From contig JAAALK010000080.1 of assembly GCA_019279435.1 (NCBI GenBank), positions 93,083,108 to 93,147,107 of the forward strand: a DNA stretch of 64,000 nt, given 5' to 3'. Source of the stretch: Zizania palustris. Lineage: Eukaryota > Streptophyta > Magnoliopsida > Poales > Poaceae. Shown in pieces: positions 22,440-32,300 of this stretch. The position numbers were made by a program, and so were the translations under genes. How positions within the stretch are numbered: position 1 is the stretch's first letter; each line of letters starts with the position of its first letter. The notes under the pieces are model-generated. The model did not search any database, was not told the DNA's origin, and worked only from the letters and a program-made list of their open reading frames with translations.

Positions 22440-24432
22440 TGAGGAGCCATGCTGAATAGCGTGGCCTCATGGCTCCAGAAGTGATGAGTCATTGTCAACG
22501 ATAGTCAAAGAGGACTGAAGAAGAGAGGAGATCTGCTGTTTCATGGGCCGCGTGTGACTCAGGTACACGGGCAGCGAGCGACTGTCGGGCAGAGGAGGCT
22601 GCGAAGTCGGGCTGGCCCAATCTGGGTGCATGGGCCAGAAGTAGTAGAAGACCAACTGGGCTGTTGACCAGGATTGACTCAGGTACACGGGCGGTGAGCG
22701 ATTGCCGGGCTGAGAGAGCTGCGGAGTCGGGCCGGTCCAATCCGGGTACCTGGTGCAAAGCCAGTGGAGGCTTTGTCAGTTTTGACGCAAAACTGACAAC
22801 CGTTGATCTTGTATCCGACTGTCCAGAAGAGAAGCCGTAGTCGCTACGAAAACTTAGCTTCCGGATAAGTCATCTGTAACTCTAGGCCCACAGTCAGTCA
22901 GTCGTGTCTGTAAAAATTCCTAAGGGCAGTAGAGTCTTTTTCCTTATTTTTGAGTCTGTAAAAACCCTAAGGGGCTGGTAGAATATTCCTAGTGTTGGGC
23001 AGCCTATAAATAGGACCCCAATCCCTAGGGTTTGGACTACCCTTCCAGAATTCACTTTTTAATCCATTGGTCTTTTTGCCTCTCACGTTCTCTCTCCTGT
23101 GAGCGCCGCCAGACACTGGTTCATCCCCTTTTTGCCTTGCATTTACTTTGCTCCTGTGAGATTGAATTCTTTGTTAGTTGTTGAGGCGTGTGCATTGATT
23201 CCTCTGATTCAAGAAGCTTCGGTTTGTTGTGCTGGTTGTTTTTATTCCTGAGGATGTTACTCTGTTGCGTGTGTTCTTCGTGAGAAGTAGTACTAGTTCT
23301 TGCTGTTGCAAGTAGTACTGCTACTGTAGCTACAATACTCACTGCCAGCTTTTTACCTTCTGCCGCACAGCTTTTTGATCGAAGCAGACTGGATTGAATG
23401 CCTTTTTGACTGTTTTCTGGCGAAGCCATCATCTCAGTTTCGAAGCCCTCAGCTCCATGAGGCAGGCTTTGAACGGATACTCTCAGAGGCTTCGTTCTAA
23501 CTTCGGACTGCATCTTTGTATTCTGTGTGTCTAGCTTCGAAGTATTTTTTAAACTGTCAGCGTCTCTACTTCGAACGTATGTGCGAAGGTACTCCGACTT
23601 GAGCCCTTCGAAGTCCTCACTTCGACGGGTTTCAAAGTTGTCTTCGGAGCTTGTTCCTCTGATAGACTTCGTTTTATTTTCTCTGACGCATATCAGCCTT
23701 CGCCTCGCAGTTCGAAGCTCACTCCTTTCGAAGGTAGAGCGTATGCTTCGAATTTGGTTTTCTGTCGTGTGACAAGCTTCGCTTCTTTGTTCGAAGGTAG
23801 TCCGTCTGTGTGTTGCATTCGAAATTTCCTGTTCGAAGGTTTAAGCTCGAAGTGCTCGGTTCGAAGCTGGGTCCGAAGCCTTGCCTTCGAAGTACATACC
23901 TCGAAGCAGGCTCCGGCTCTGTCATACTTTGCTTCGAAGCATACTTCGCTTCTTGCCACTTCGAACTAGGCTAGACCAAAACACCTTCGGCATCTTCGAC
24001 AAGCTTCGCAACTGACCTCCGAAGCAGGCTCCGCAACCAACCTCCGAAGCAGGCTTCGACCAGCGAAGCTATCTTCGTCAATCATCTCCGGAGCAGACCT
24101 CGACGGGCGAAGCAGGCTTCGCCAAGTTCCGAACAGGAGACAAAATTGGACAGTAACTTCTCATTTCACCTTACATATACTTAGATCAATTCATTGGGAA
24201 GTTCAGGCCTGTTACACAGTATACATCTGCCTAGTTGCACTTCTTTAATAGTTCTCTGTTTAACATCAATCGCTTCTAGGTTAGATACCCTTAGACTTAG
24301 GCCTTCTGTTTATTTTCTACTGCTTAGTCTTTTGAGGTGAGTAGGGTATTGGGAACAGGCCATTGATTCGAAAGAATTTTTTAAGGCGCCCATTCACCCC
24401 CCCCCCCTCTGGTCGCTACTTTCGGTCCTACA
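22440..24432 (+). mobile_element. Element J: solo LTR (1993 bp) of the G family
   Basis: A single LTR (TGAGGAGCC to CGGTCCTACA) sits between perfect 5-bp repeats with no internal sequence. This is the usual product of LTR-LTR recombination. It matches the G LTR in inverted orientation along its length. TATAAATA lies at 23005-23012. The second half is dense in CTTCGAAG palindromes. Confidence 0.93.
22550..22760 (+). repeat. Two ~120-bp tandem units in U3 of J
   Basis: The blocks starting near 22557 and 22678 both read GACTCAGGTACACGGGC followed by a similar CCGGGC/GTCGGG-rich stretch. They lie upstream of the TATA box. Equivalent pairs occur in G and H. Confidence 0.75.
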
Positions 24433-24437
24433 CCGAG
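24433..24437. other. Right TSD of solo LTR J (CCGAG)
   Basis: Perfect match to 22435-22439. Confidence 0.93.
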
Positions 24438-24706
24438 TCGCGGGCCAAGGGGTGTTGCACATGCTTCATGAAGCGGGGTGCAACCACCTCCAGGCAGCAA
24501 CCTCCGTGACCCCGGTGGCCTTCGGGGGCCAGCACTTGGTGACGCCTCCACCGGACGTCCACGGAGCCTGGCGGCGGCTGCATGAGCCTTGGAAGGAACA
24601 AGGCTGCGAAGCAGTCCTCGACCTCCAGAAGGCCCTACGAGTTCGCCGATCCAAAGAACCTGCCCCACCGGACAGGCCTTCGACATCGACACCTCCGCCT
24701 CCGAAG
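24438..24706 (+). CDS. Antisense gene of B, exon 4 last piece
   Basis: The frame continues (GQGVLHMLHEAGCNHL...) to a Pro/Ser-rich end. The donor after AAG is GTGTAG, in phase 0. If the intron is kept, translation ends at that TAG one codon later. D and E end exon 4 with the same overlap of donor and stop. Confidence 0.78.
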
Positions 24707-24807
24707 GTGTAGATCTCCTTAGGCTTCTTTGTAACATTTAGCTGCAGGCTTGTACAAACTTTATCAGCTTATTAATATGAATGCGGTGGTTTTTTATACC
24801 TGCCCAG

Positions 24808-25272
24808 GCTCAGCCTCCGAATGTTGACTTCGAAGTGCTTGAGGACTCTGAAGAACTTCGACAGCTGTGGGCAGTCCTCGAAGTAGCTAGGTCCAAAGGA
24901 CCCCCTCGGTTTAAGCTTCCGAGGGGGCCTAGCAGCGAAGCCATCTCTGAAGTAGCTCAGGATTTGCTAGCCGCTGTGAAGGCAGAGTCCCTTCAGAGTT
25001 CTTTGTTTTTGCTTTCACGAACGGCCTTAGCAGGCGATGAAGCCTTAGACTTCTCTGCCTTTGACATGGCACCGCCTGCTTTGCTAACTCGGAGCGACCT
25101 GCAAAATGGAAGACGAGGTCTGCGGGCTTCGGAGCTTGGACGATCCAGTCGTGGGAGAGCAGGCTCCGACGAGGCTTCGTCCAGCCGAGGGGGCCCTGGC
25201 CGAAAGAAAGGCAAGCGAGGGTTGGGACCTCGCACTCGATTCTTCTTAGGCTTATATACAGACTATACGTAG
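24808..25272 (+). CDS. Antisense gene of B, exon 5 (C-terminus)
   Basis: A 101-bp intron ends TGCCCAG. The exon encodes VDFEVLEDSEELRQLW, a helical acidic block conserved in D and E. A Ser/Arg/Lys-rich basic tail follows, ending FFLGLYTDYT and a stop. The basic tail could be a nuclear localisation region; that is inference. Confidence 0.75.
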   Translation, partial: AQPPNVDFEVLEDSEELRQLWAVLEVARSKGPPRFKLPRGPSSEAISEVAQDLLAAVKAESLQSSLFLLSRTALAGDEALDFSAFDMAPPALLTRSDLQNGRRGLRASELGRSSRGRAGSDEASSSRGGPGRKKGKRGLGPRTRFFLGLYTDYT

Positions 25273-25345
25273 TTTTGTAGTCGAAGTACATTTGTAACAT
25301 ACCTCCCAATTATTATTCAATGGAGTCTATTTGTATTTGCATACT

Positions 25346-25350
25346 TCGTC
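25346..25350. other. Left TSD of element C (TCGTC)
   Basis: Identical to 42487-42491. Confidence 0.93.
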
Positions 25351-26260
25351 TGATGAGGACATCACTTCACATGATACACACATGGAGCCTCCACCTACAA
25401 ATCAACTACAAGGACCAATCACACGCGCCCGTGCCCGTCGCTTGAACCATGAGGTTAATTCTTTCCTTAGCAACTATGTTAATATTTGTTTGGACGGGAT
25501 GCTACTGAATACTAGCGATATTTTGTTGCTTAGGAACATGGCAGATGGAATAGAAGAATTGGAGTTGAAGACGGAGTCGCACGGATGATTTGAAGTCAAG
25601 AATTCGCTGGTTCGGACTACATCAACCACCCTGCATCAAAATGGGCATAACTTCCTCATACGAAGTCCGATTGGCGCGTTCTTTGACTTTTTGGAAAGCT
25701 GAGGAGAAGACGGATCGTTTGCCGTTGGTTTCACCTCATTTGGAGTCTCGAGTAGTCCTGTGTATTTAAAACAGTCATGTGTGACAGAACTGGGCCGTGT
25801 TGGCCCATAGTCTGAGTCTGTACGTTTTCTAGCCCACAGCCTGTGTCTGTTCGCCTTCCACAAGCCGCCGCCCTATATATTCTCACGCCAGCCACCGCTA
25901 GGGTTGGGTTTTGCTTTGTTTGCATCTACACTGTTGTGTTTAGATCCCGCCTCTTGCACCGGACCGATTGGCTGCTGCATTGGCGTTTGTGAAACCTCAC
26001 CTTATCTTCGTTTGTCGGTGATTTGGCATTCGATTTGTATCCTTCCTGTTCTTGCTTGTGTTCTTGGGTTCGCTTGCAGGAATTAGCCTTCGTGGCGAGG
26101 TCAATCGCGTTCTGCGTGGTTGATAACCAACGGAGACAGTGGTGTAACGATTGCAAGGTTTTGATCCGCCGGACCGGAGCCTTGGATCGCAACGTCGAGA
26201 TTCTCCACCAACCCAAGTTTATCCTTTACCTAGCGGAAGATCGGGACCACTCCCCCATCA
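25351..26260 (+). repeat. 5' LTR of element C (910 bp)
   Basis: It pairs with 41576-42486. A TATATAT at 25874-25880 is the probable TATA box. The first 240 bases still carry the reading frame that ends the polyprotein in the 3' copy. Confidence 0.92.
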
Positions 26261-26262
26261 GT

Positions 26263-26274
26263 TGGTATTAGAGC
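26263..26274 (+). other. PBS of element C (Met-tRNA, one mismatch)
   Basis: TGGTATTAGAGC lies two bases after the LTR. The standard form has C at the seventh base; here it is T, probably a later mutation. Confidence 0.85.
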
Positions 26275-27310
26275 TCAGATTTCCCGTTAGGTAATCTCGA
26301 TCTGCTTTTGTTTTTACCTAGAGTCCAGAAAACCGCACCAAAAAAATTCCCCACCGAGAACCCCTTTGTGCCTTGCGATTTTAATTTCAGTTTTAATTTG
26401 TTGAGTTTGTGTTCTTGGTCGAGTCTTGTTGCTGGTTTAGTAATCCCTCTGTGTCGTTTGAGTAGTAGTTGTTCTTGTGTCTCAAAAATTTCCCCACCCG
26501 AAACTCCCCCCCTTCCGCATTCTTATTCGTTTTCCACATCAGTAAAACAGGCATAACTTTTCGCTCGTTTGGCAGAAAAATCTGAAATTTTTTGAGCGTG
26601 TTCCTGAATCGCCAAAAAAAATCAGGAAGATAAAGAAAAAAATTGGTCAAAGTTTTTGCTCGCCGGACAGCGAACTTGTTTGAATTTTTATGAGCCACAT
26701 CCCACCTTAGTTGTAGGTGCCAATTTTTGTGGTTGCATCTCTGGTCATCCTTGTTCAAAAAAAATAGAGTGAAAAAAAAGGAGAAAAAAAATATAAAAAA
26801 AGAGAAGCGGTCCTGTTAGTTGCTTGTCCGAACTCTTGTCCGAACTCTTGTCCGATCTCTTGTCCGATCAGTGGCAGGCAGTGGCAGTTTTTGCTTGTTC
26901 AATCCCTTGTTCGAACTCTTGTCCGATCTCTTGTCCGATCAGTGGCAGGCAGTGGCAGTTTCAGTGGCAGTTTCTGCTTGTCCAATCCCTTGTCCGATCT
27001 CTTGTCCGATCTGCAGAGATCTGAATTTGGCCTGTGTTGCTTCCATTTTAGTTTTGGGCACATAGTTTCCCTCTATTGCTTGAATTTTCACCTTGGGAGC
27101 ACTAAGGCCAGCAACTTTGACGAGTACTAGGGAATACTTATTGAACTTGGTTTAACTGTTATTATTATCGCTAATCCTTGCTACTCACTTTGCCTTCCAA
27201 GCTACACCTTTCTCTTGGTCAAGACAGGTTCATTCCTTGCAATTGCCACCACCCTCCACTTGGTTCATCACCTGTAGGCCGGTGACCTCACTGTGGCGTG
27301 GTAAGAACAC
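26275..27310 (+). other. Leader of element C without gag
   Basis: A gag gene is expected here in a CRM element but no CCHC knuckle or Gag-like reading is visible. The stretch holds an A-rich tract (26755-26815), a minisatellite (26820-27010) and otherwise AT-rich sequence. Confidence 0.75.
26820..27010 (+). repeat. Nested minisatellite in the leader of element C
   Basis: Short units CTTGTCCGAACT or CTTGTCCGATCT repeat inside a longer period of about 80-100 bp that also contains CAGTGGCAGGCAGTGGCAGT. Two full long units and a partial third are visible. Confidence 0.85.
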
Positions 27311-28492
27311 TTGCAAGCGTGGGTAAGGTGCTTGACGGATTGCTTCCACCACACATCCACCACCCCACCTAGCTGTTTACATAAGGATTATTCTTTGTTG
27401 TTTTGTCTTTTCACTAACATGGCAGCACTTATTGTACAACGTGACTTGAGCACTCACATGGACCAGGACGACCAGGCACAACGGAACAATATATTTCAGA
27501 CCTTCTTCATCGTCAATAACCGTCGTGCGCGTGTCATCATCGACAGCGGTAGTTGCAACAATTTGGTGAGCCTCGACGTGGTAACTAAGCTTCAACTTCC
27601 CACACGTGCACATCCACACCCTTACCACGTGCAATGGTTCAACAATAGCGGTAAGGTCATGGTAACACAAACTGCTCACATCGAATTTTCCATTGGTACA
27701 TACTTCAGAGTTGCTGAATTTGATGTAGTACCAATGCAAGCATGTTCTCTATTACTTGGTAGACCTTGGGTATATGATACTGATGCTACACACCATGGTA
27801 GGAGCAATAAGTACACATTTATGTATAAAGGAAAGAAAGTTACATTGCTTCCTATGACTCCTGCTGAAATTGTAAAATTTGAACAAGAAAAACATGCTAG
27901 GGATGCACAAAAGAGCAAACAACTTTCTGAAAATCAGCAAGTAGCTAAAACGCTTTCGAGGCAACAAAAAGATAAAGTTGTTTCTCCTTCCTCATCACAA
28001 GTTATTAATCTAAAAGGACGTGTCATGCATGCAACTAAAACTAACCTTGCAGTACGTAGTTTTCTTGGTCTTGCAGGTTTCTACCGGCGTTTTGTGAAAG
28101 ATTTCAGCACCATAGCCGGCCCTTTACCTGAGTTGACCAAGAAGGGAGTTACTTCTACTTGGGAGCCAGCACAAGAACAAGCTTTTTCCACACTCAAGGA
28201 TCGCCTTACACGTGCACCTCTATTTCAACTACCCGACTTCAGTAAACCTGTTGAGTTAGAATGTGATGCTAGTGGTGTTGGAATAGGAGGTGTGCTGCTA
28301 CAAGGAGGTAAACCCGTGACCTATTCTAGTGAGAAATTGCATGGTCCACAATTGAATTATTCTACCTATGATAAGGAATTATATGCCTTAGTGCGTGTGC
28401 TTGAAACTTGGCAACATTACCTTTTACCTAAGGAGTTTATTATACATTCTGATCATGACACACTCAAATATTTGAGAGGGCAGCTAAACTGA
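27311..28492 (+). pseudogene. pol: Element C protease joined to RT end/RNase H; RT core deleted
   Basis: An ATG at 27419 begins MAALIVQRDLS. The protease follows (RARVIIDSGSCNNLVSL and ACSLLLGRPW), then a linker to about 28050. There the frame jumps directly to the region after the RT palm (RSFLGLAGFYRRFVKDFS) and RNase H (ELECDASGVGIGGVLLQGG, then YDKELYALVRVLETWQHYL). About 200 residues including the YVDD catalytic site are missing without loss of frame. Near 28490 a one-base shift breaks the frame before NHRHVKWDEF. The protein could cleave but not reverse-transcribe. Confidence 0.88.
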
Positions 28493-28749
28493 ATCATAGA
28501 CATGTTAAATGGGATGAATTTATTGAATCTTTCCCATACATTGTGAAATACAAGAATGGCAAAGAAAATGTGGTTGCTGACGCATTGTCTCGTAGGATTG
28601 TTCTTTTATCTCAACTTGCTATCAACGTTCCAGATTTGGAAAGTTTGAAAGATTTGTATGTTGTAGATAAAAAATTTGCTGAACCATTCACTAAATGTAA
28701 TAGTGGGAAAGGTTGGAAAAGATTTCATGTTTATGACGGCTTCTTGTTC
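28493..28749 (+). pseudogene. pol: Element C RNase H end and integrase N-terminus, up to insertion D
   Basis: The reading continues in a shifted frame (VKWDEFIESFPYIVKYKNGK, then VVADALSRR) to the start of the integrase zinc region (WKRFHVYDGFLFHA). Element D enters at CATGC. The frame resumes after 40559 with NKLCVP. Confidence 0.85.
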
Positions 28750-28754
28750 CATGC
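28750..28754. other. Left TSD of element D (CATGC)
   Basis: Identical to 40555-40559. Confidence 0.95.
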
Positions 28755-29250
28755 TGTTGGGGGAAAATATCCCATCTTCGGGGTTACTGCTAAAGCAACA
28801 TGAAGACAGCCAACCAGTTCGAAGATAGTCCGAAGGTCATCTTCGAAGGTGGCTTGGAACTTCGTTCGGAGTCCGAAGACTGGCATTGGTTCGAAGTATA
28901 TCTTCGAACCAAAGCCTTCCAGGATCTTTTCTGCCAGCTAAGATGGAAGACTTATCTTCTATCCTATTAGATTAGTCTTTTACCATTTTAGCCCTATTAA
29001 GGAAACCAAATAGTTTCCTTAATGTCGGTTGTAATAGAGGGGTAAATAGGTCTTTTCCTTAATGTTTGGGCCTATAAATACCCCCCATTTCACCCTGTAA
29101 TAGGGACCGATTACAAGTGAATCAATACACACTTTCGAATTATTCTAAGCTATTATCCTTTCGGAGGCTTGGAATAGTTTGCTTCACAAACACTTCGTTT
29201 GTTAGTTTCTTTTCTACAGAAACCTGTTAGCGTAATCTTTTACGCCAACA
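28755..29250 (+). repeat. 5' LTR of element D (496 bp)
   Basis: It pairs with 40059-40554. The TATA box (TATAAATA) is at 29073-29080. The only difference I find is A versus G in TTCGAAGTAT(A/G)TCTTC. Confidence 0.95.
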
Positions 29251-29252
29251 GT

Positions 29253-29263
29253 TGGCGCCGTCC
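29253..29263 (+). other. PBS of element D (TGGCGCCGTCC)
   Basis: It starts two bases after the LTR. TGGCGCCGT matches the 3' end of plant tRNA-Asp; the following bases match less well. B and E share the same 11 bases. Confidence 0.8.
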
Positions 29264-29312
29264 GTGGGGAACTTAGTCCAAAAAACTTCGTTCTCTACCA
29301 ACCTTTTGCATC

Positions 29313-32300
29313 ATGCCTCCTAAGCGGAGTGCACCTCGCAATCCCACTCGGAGGTCCTCTCGGATCTCCGGAGAGATACCCTTCGACACAGTTGAAGTCG
29401 GAGGGTCTTCGACTATCCCTCCACCTCAAACTCCGCAAGGGGCTTTTATCCCTCGAGGATACGAAACCTCTCCACCAACCCCTTCTACACTCCGACCGCC
29501 CGGAGCCACTCTGCCACCCTCCATTCCGATCGGAACTGATCATACCAGTTCTCAAGACCCGGAAGGTCCTTCCGGAGGAGATGAAGATAGCCTTGGAGAC
29601 ATGGCCACTCAAATGGCCAATCTTCAAGCCGAGGTAGCAAGGTGGCGACAGGAGGCTGCGAACAGGCTTCGCCCTCAAGCCACCCCAGCTATCCCCGAAG
29701 TGCACGAAGACGACGATCTTGACTATCCCGAAGCCCCGGAGAACGCCTCTTACGACAATGAATCTCCGTTGCATCCTGAGCTTCAGAAGGTTCGCTTCGA
29801 TCCAAGGTTCAAAGCTTCGAAGCTTAGCAAGTATGCCGGAGACGAAGATCCCAGTGAGTTTGCGCGTTCTTATGCCCTAGCAATCGAGGCTAGTGGCGGA
29901 GACAGAGAAACTATGGCGAAGTGCTTCCCGTTAGCCCTTGAAGGAGTGGCGTTGAGATGGTTCTGGTCTTTAAAACCAGGATCAATCACGACATGGTTAC
30001 AGTTGAAGAAGAAGTTCATAAGTAACTTCCAGGGTACCTTCGTGCCCCCCATGTCGACTGGAAGCCTTTTCCAAGTGAAACAGCTCCCCGGAGAAACATT
30101 GAGGCAGTACTTCAAGCGCTTCGCTCACACGAAGTCGCAAATTCGGGGGCTGTCCACATCTTCGGTGGTTGATGCGGCTCGGGAAGGCGTCAGTCATAAA
30201 GGCCTTCTGGATAAATTGCATCGGAAGAGCATCACCACAGTATCACAGTTGATGTCGTACTTCGAGGAGTACTCGAAGTCAGAAGAAGGTTGGCTTCGGA
30301 GGACTACTGCTACTTCGACAGTGTTGACAGAAGTAAAAGCAGAAGTGAAGACTTCGGCTCCGCCGCAAGAGCCAGTCCCCGAAGTGCAACAGGATAGAAG
30401 AAGAGGGCAAAAGCACCCTCGTTCTGAGGTCTTAAACATTGCACCCCCGCAGAAGTTTGCACCAAGAGCTCCACAGTCTGCAGGGAACAAGTCCAGCGGC
30501 TGGAGGCCGCCAGGGAAAACGGCTGGCAAAGGCCAGACCCTTTTTTGCTGTATTCATGGAGAGAACCGAAGCCATGCAACTGACACCTGCAAGGCTATTC
30601 TTACCCTTCGGGGAGAATACTTGGAGAGAACTTCGGGTCGAGGTAGTACCGACCGAAGTCCAGCAGCAGCAGTGCGCTCGGAGCCGGTCCAGGCTGTAGC
30701 GCGAATAGAAAATTTTGACGCTGCGAGACATCCTCCGGTGGCCAATGTTATGCCACCTCCGAAGCAAGAAGAAGGGCAAGATAGAGGGAAGAGAGTAGTT
30801 CTCCCTATCTCCGGAGGAGGTACCCTCGGAAGCATGTCCAAGAGACAGCGAAGAGAGTACGTCCGAGAAGTAGGCCACATTGGGACTTCGTCATCTGCAG
30901 CTGCAATGCCGGAGTGGTCTCATGTTCCAATATCTTTCTCTGCGGAGGATGCAGCTGGTATCAAGTTCCCGCATGCAGATCCATTGGTTATCACTGCTGA
31001 TATTGCCGGAACTGAAGTCCGAAGGGTGCTAATCGACGGAGGTAGCTCGGCAGATATCATATTTGTACAAGCCTTCGATCAGTTATGCATTTCCCGGAAG
31101 CATCTTCTCCCAGCGGCTCGTCCTCTGCAAGGCTTTGCAGGACCTCCGCTAGATGCACTTGGCCAGATAGGCCTGGAAGTAACCTTCGGAGAAGGTTTAC
31201 TAGCCCGAACTGAAGAAGTTATCTTTGATGTGGTGGATGCCCCGTATGCTTATAATGTTATCTTTGGCCGAGGCATGTTGAATCAGTTCGGAGCTGTGGC
31301 GCATCACAATTACTTGTGCATGAAGATGCCCACACAATCAGGAGTTCTGACAGTCTTCGGAGATCAAGCCATAGCTCGGAGAGCAGAATATGGTCATGGT
31401 CCTCCTCTTGATCCGAGGCAAGTAAACAGTGTCCAAGAAAATGGAGAAATTTTTTCAGCCTCCTCCGAAGCTTCGAAGAAGTCATTTCCAAGACCAAGTC
31501 CCGAAGGAGAGATTGCAACGAAGGTTATTGTCAAAGATGGTAAAGAATACACTTTTCAATTTGGTAAAGATTTACCTCCCGAAGTTGCAACTTCCTTGGA
31601 AAAGGTTGTAGGAGAAAATTTGGATGTCTTCGCCTGGTCTGACGAAGATATCACCGGAGTCGATCGGGATATTATTGAGCACAGCTTGCTTGTAAACCCG
31701 AAGGCCCGGCCTGTTCGACAAGGGCTCCGGAAGATGTCCGCAGAGAGAGCTGCTCTAGCTAAGGACGAAGTTGAAAAACTGTTGAAGGCTGGGATTATCA
31801 GAGAAGTGGCCCATACAGAATGGTTAGCAAACCCAGTCTTCGTCAGGAAGAAGTCCTCCGGAAAGTGGCGCATGTGCATTGATTTCACATCTTTGAATAA
31901 AGCGTGCCCACGTGACCCCTACCCCATGCCCCGAATTGATCAACTAGTTGACTCCACTGCAGGTTCGGAGTTACTAAGCTTCCTTGACGCCTATTCCGGC
32001 TATCATCAAATATGGTTGAAGCGCGAAGATGAAATCAAGACGAGCTTTGTAACTCCTTCGGGAGTCTTTTGCTATGTAAGAATGCCCTTTGGCCTAAGAA
32101 ATGCCGGGGCTACTTTTTCAAGATTAGTTGCTAAGGCTCTAGGTCATCAACTAGGTCGCAATGTGGAGGCCTATATGGATGATATTGTAATAAAGAGTGC
32201 TTTAAAGCACCAACATAGCCTAGACTTAGCAGAAACATTCAATAGCCTTCGGGCATGTGGGATCCGCCTTAACCCCGAAAAATGTATATTCGGAGCTAAG

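Larger units (their letters stand above)
8906..25272 (+). pseudogene. Antisense five-exon gene of element B (Transposase_28-like), split by I and J
   Basis: The gene runs against the direction of element B. Exons, by comparison with D and E: 8906-9803, 9888-10383, 10443-10852, exon 4 in three pieces (10930-11117, 22147-22434, 24438-24706) and 24808-25272. Exon 1 carries the block resembling the plant 'putative gypsy type transposon' family, exon 4 a long coiled coil, and exon 5 a Lys/Arg-rich C-terminus ending FFLGLYTDYT. Element I and solo LTR J split exon 4. Leaving out each insertion with one TSD copy keeps the frame, so the exon was open when they landed. The exon 1/2 join and the middle of exon 2 show one-base frame breaks. 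The biochemical role of this family is unknown to me. Confidence 0.75.

Noticed and set aside
2590..24432. G LTR and J as ends of one giant inverted-repeat element
   Set aside because: They are inverted to each other, but J has its own perfect TSD and G its own PBS and gag, so they are separate insertions of one family.
26820..27130. Leu/Val/Arg-rich frames in the C leader
   Set aside because: They are repeats of short minisatellite units in three frames; no Gag motif.
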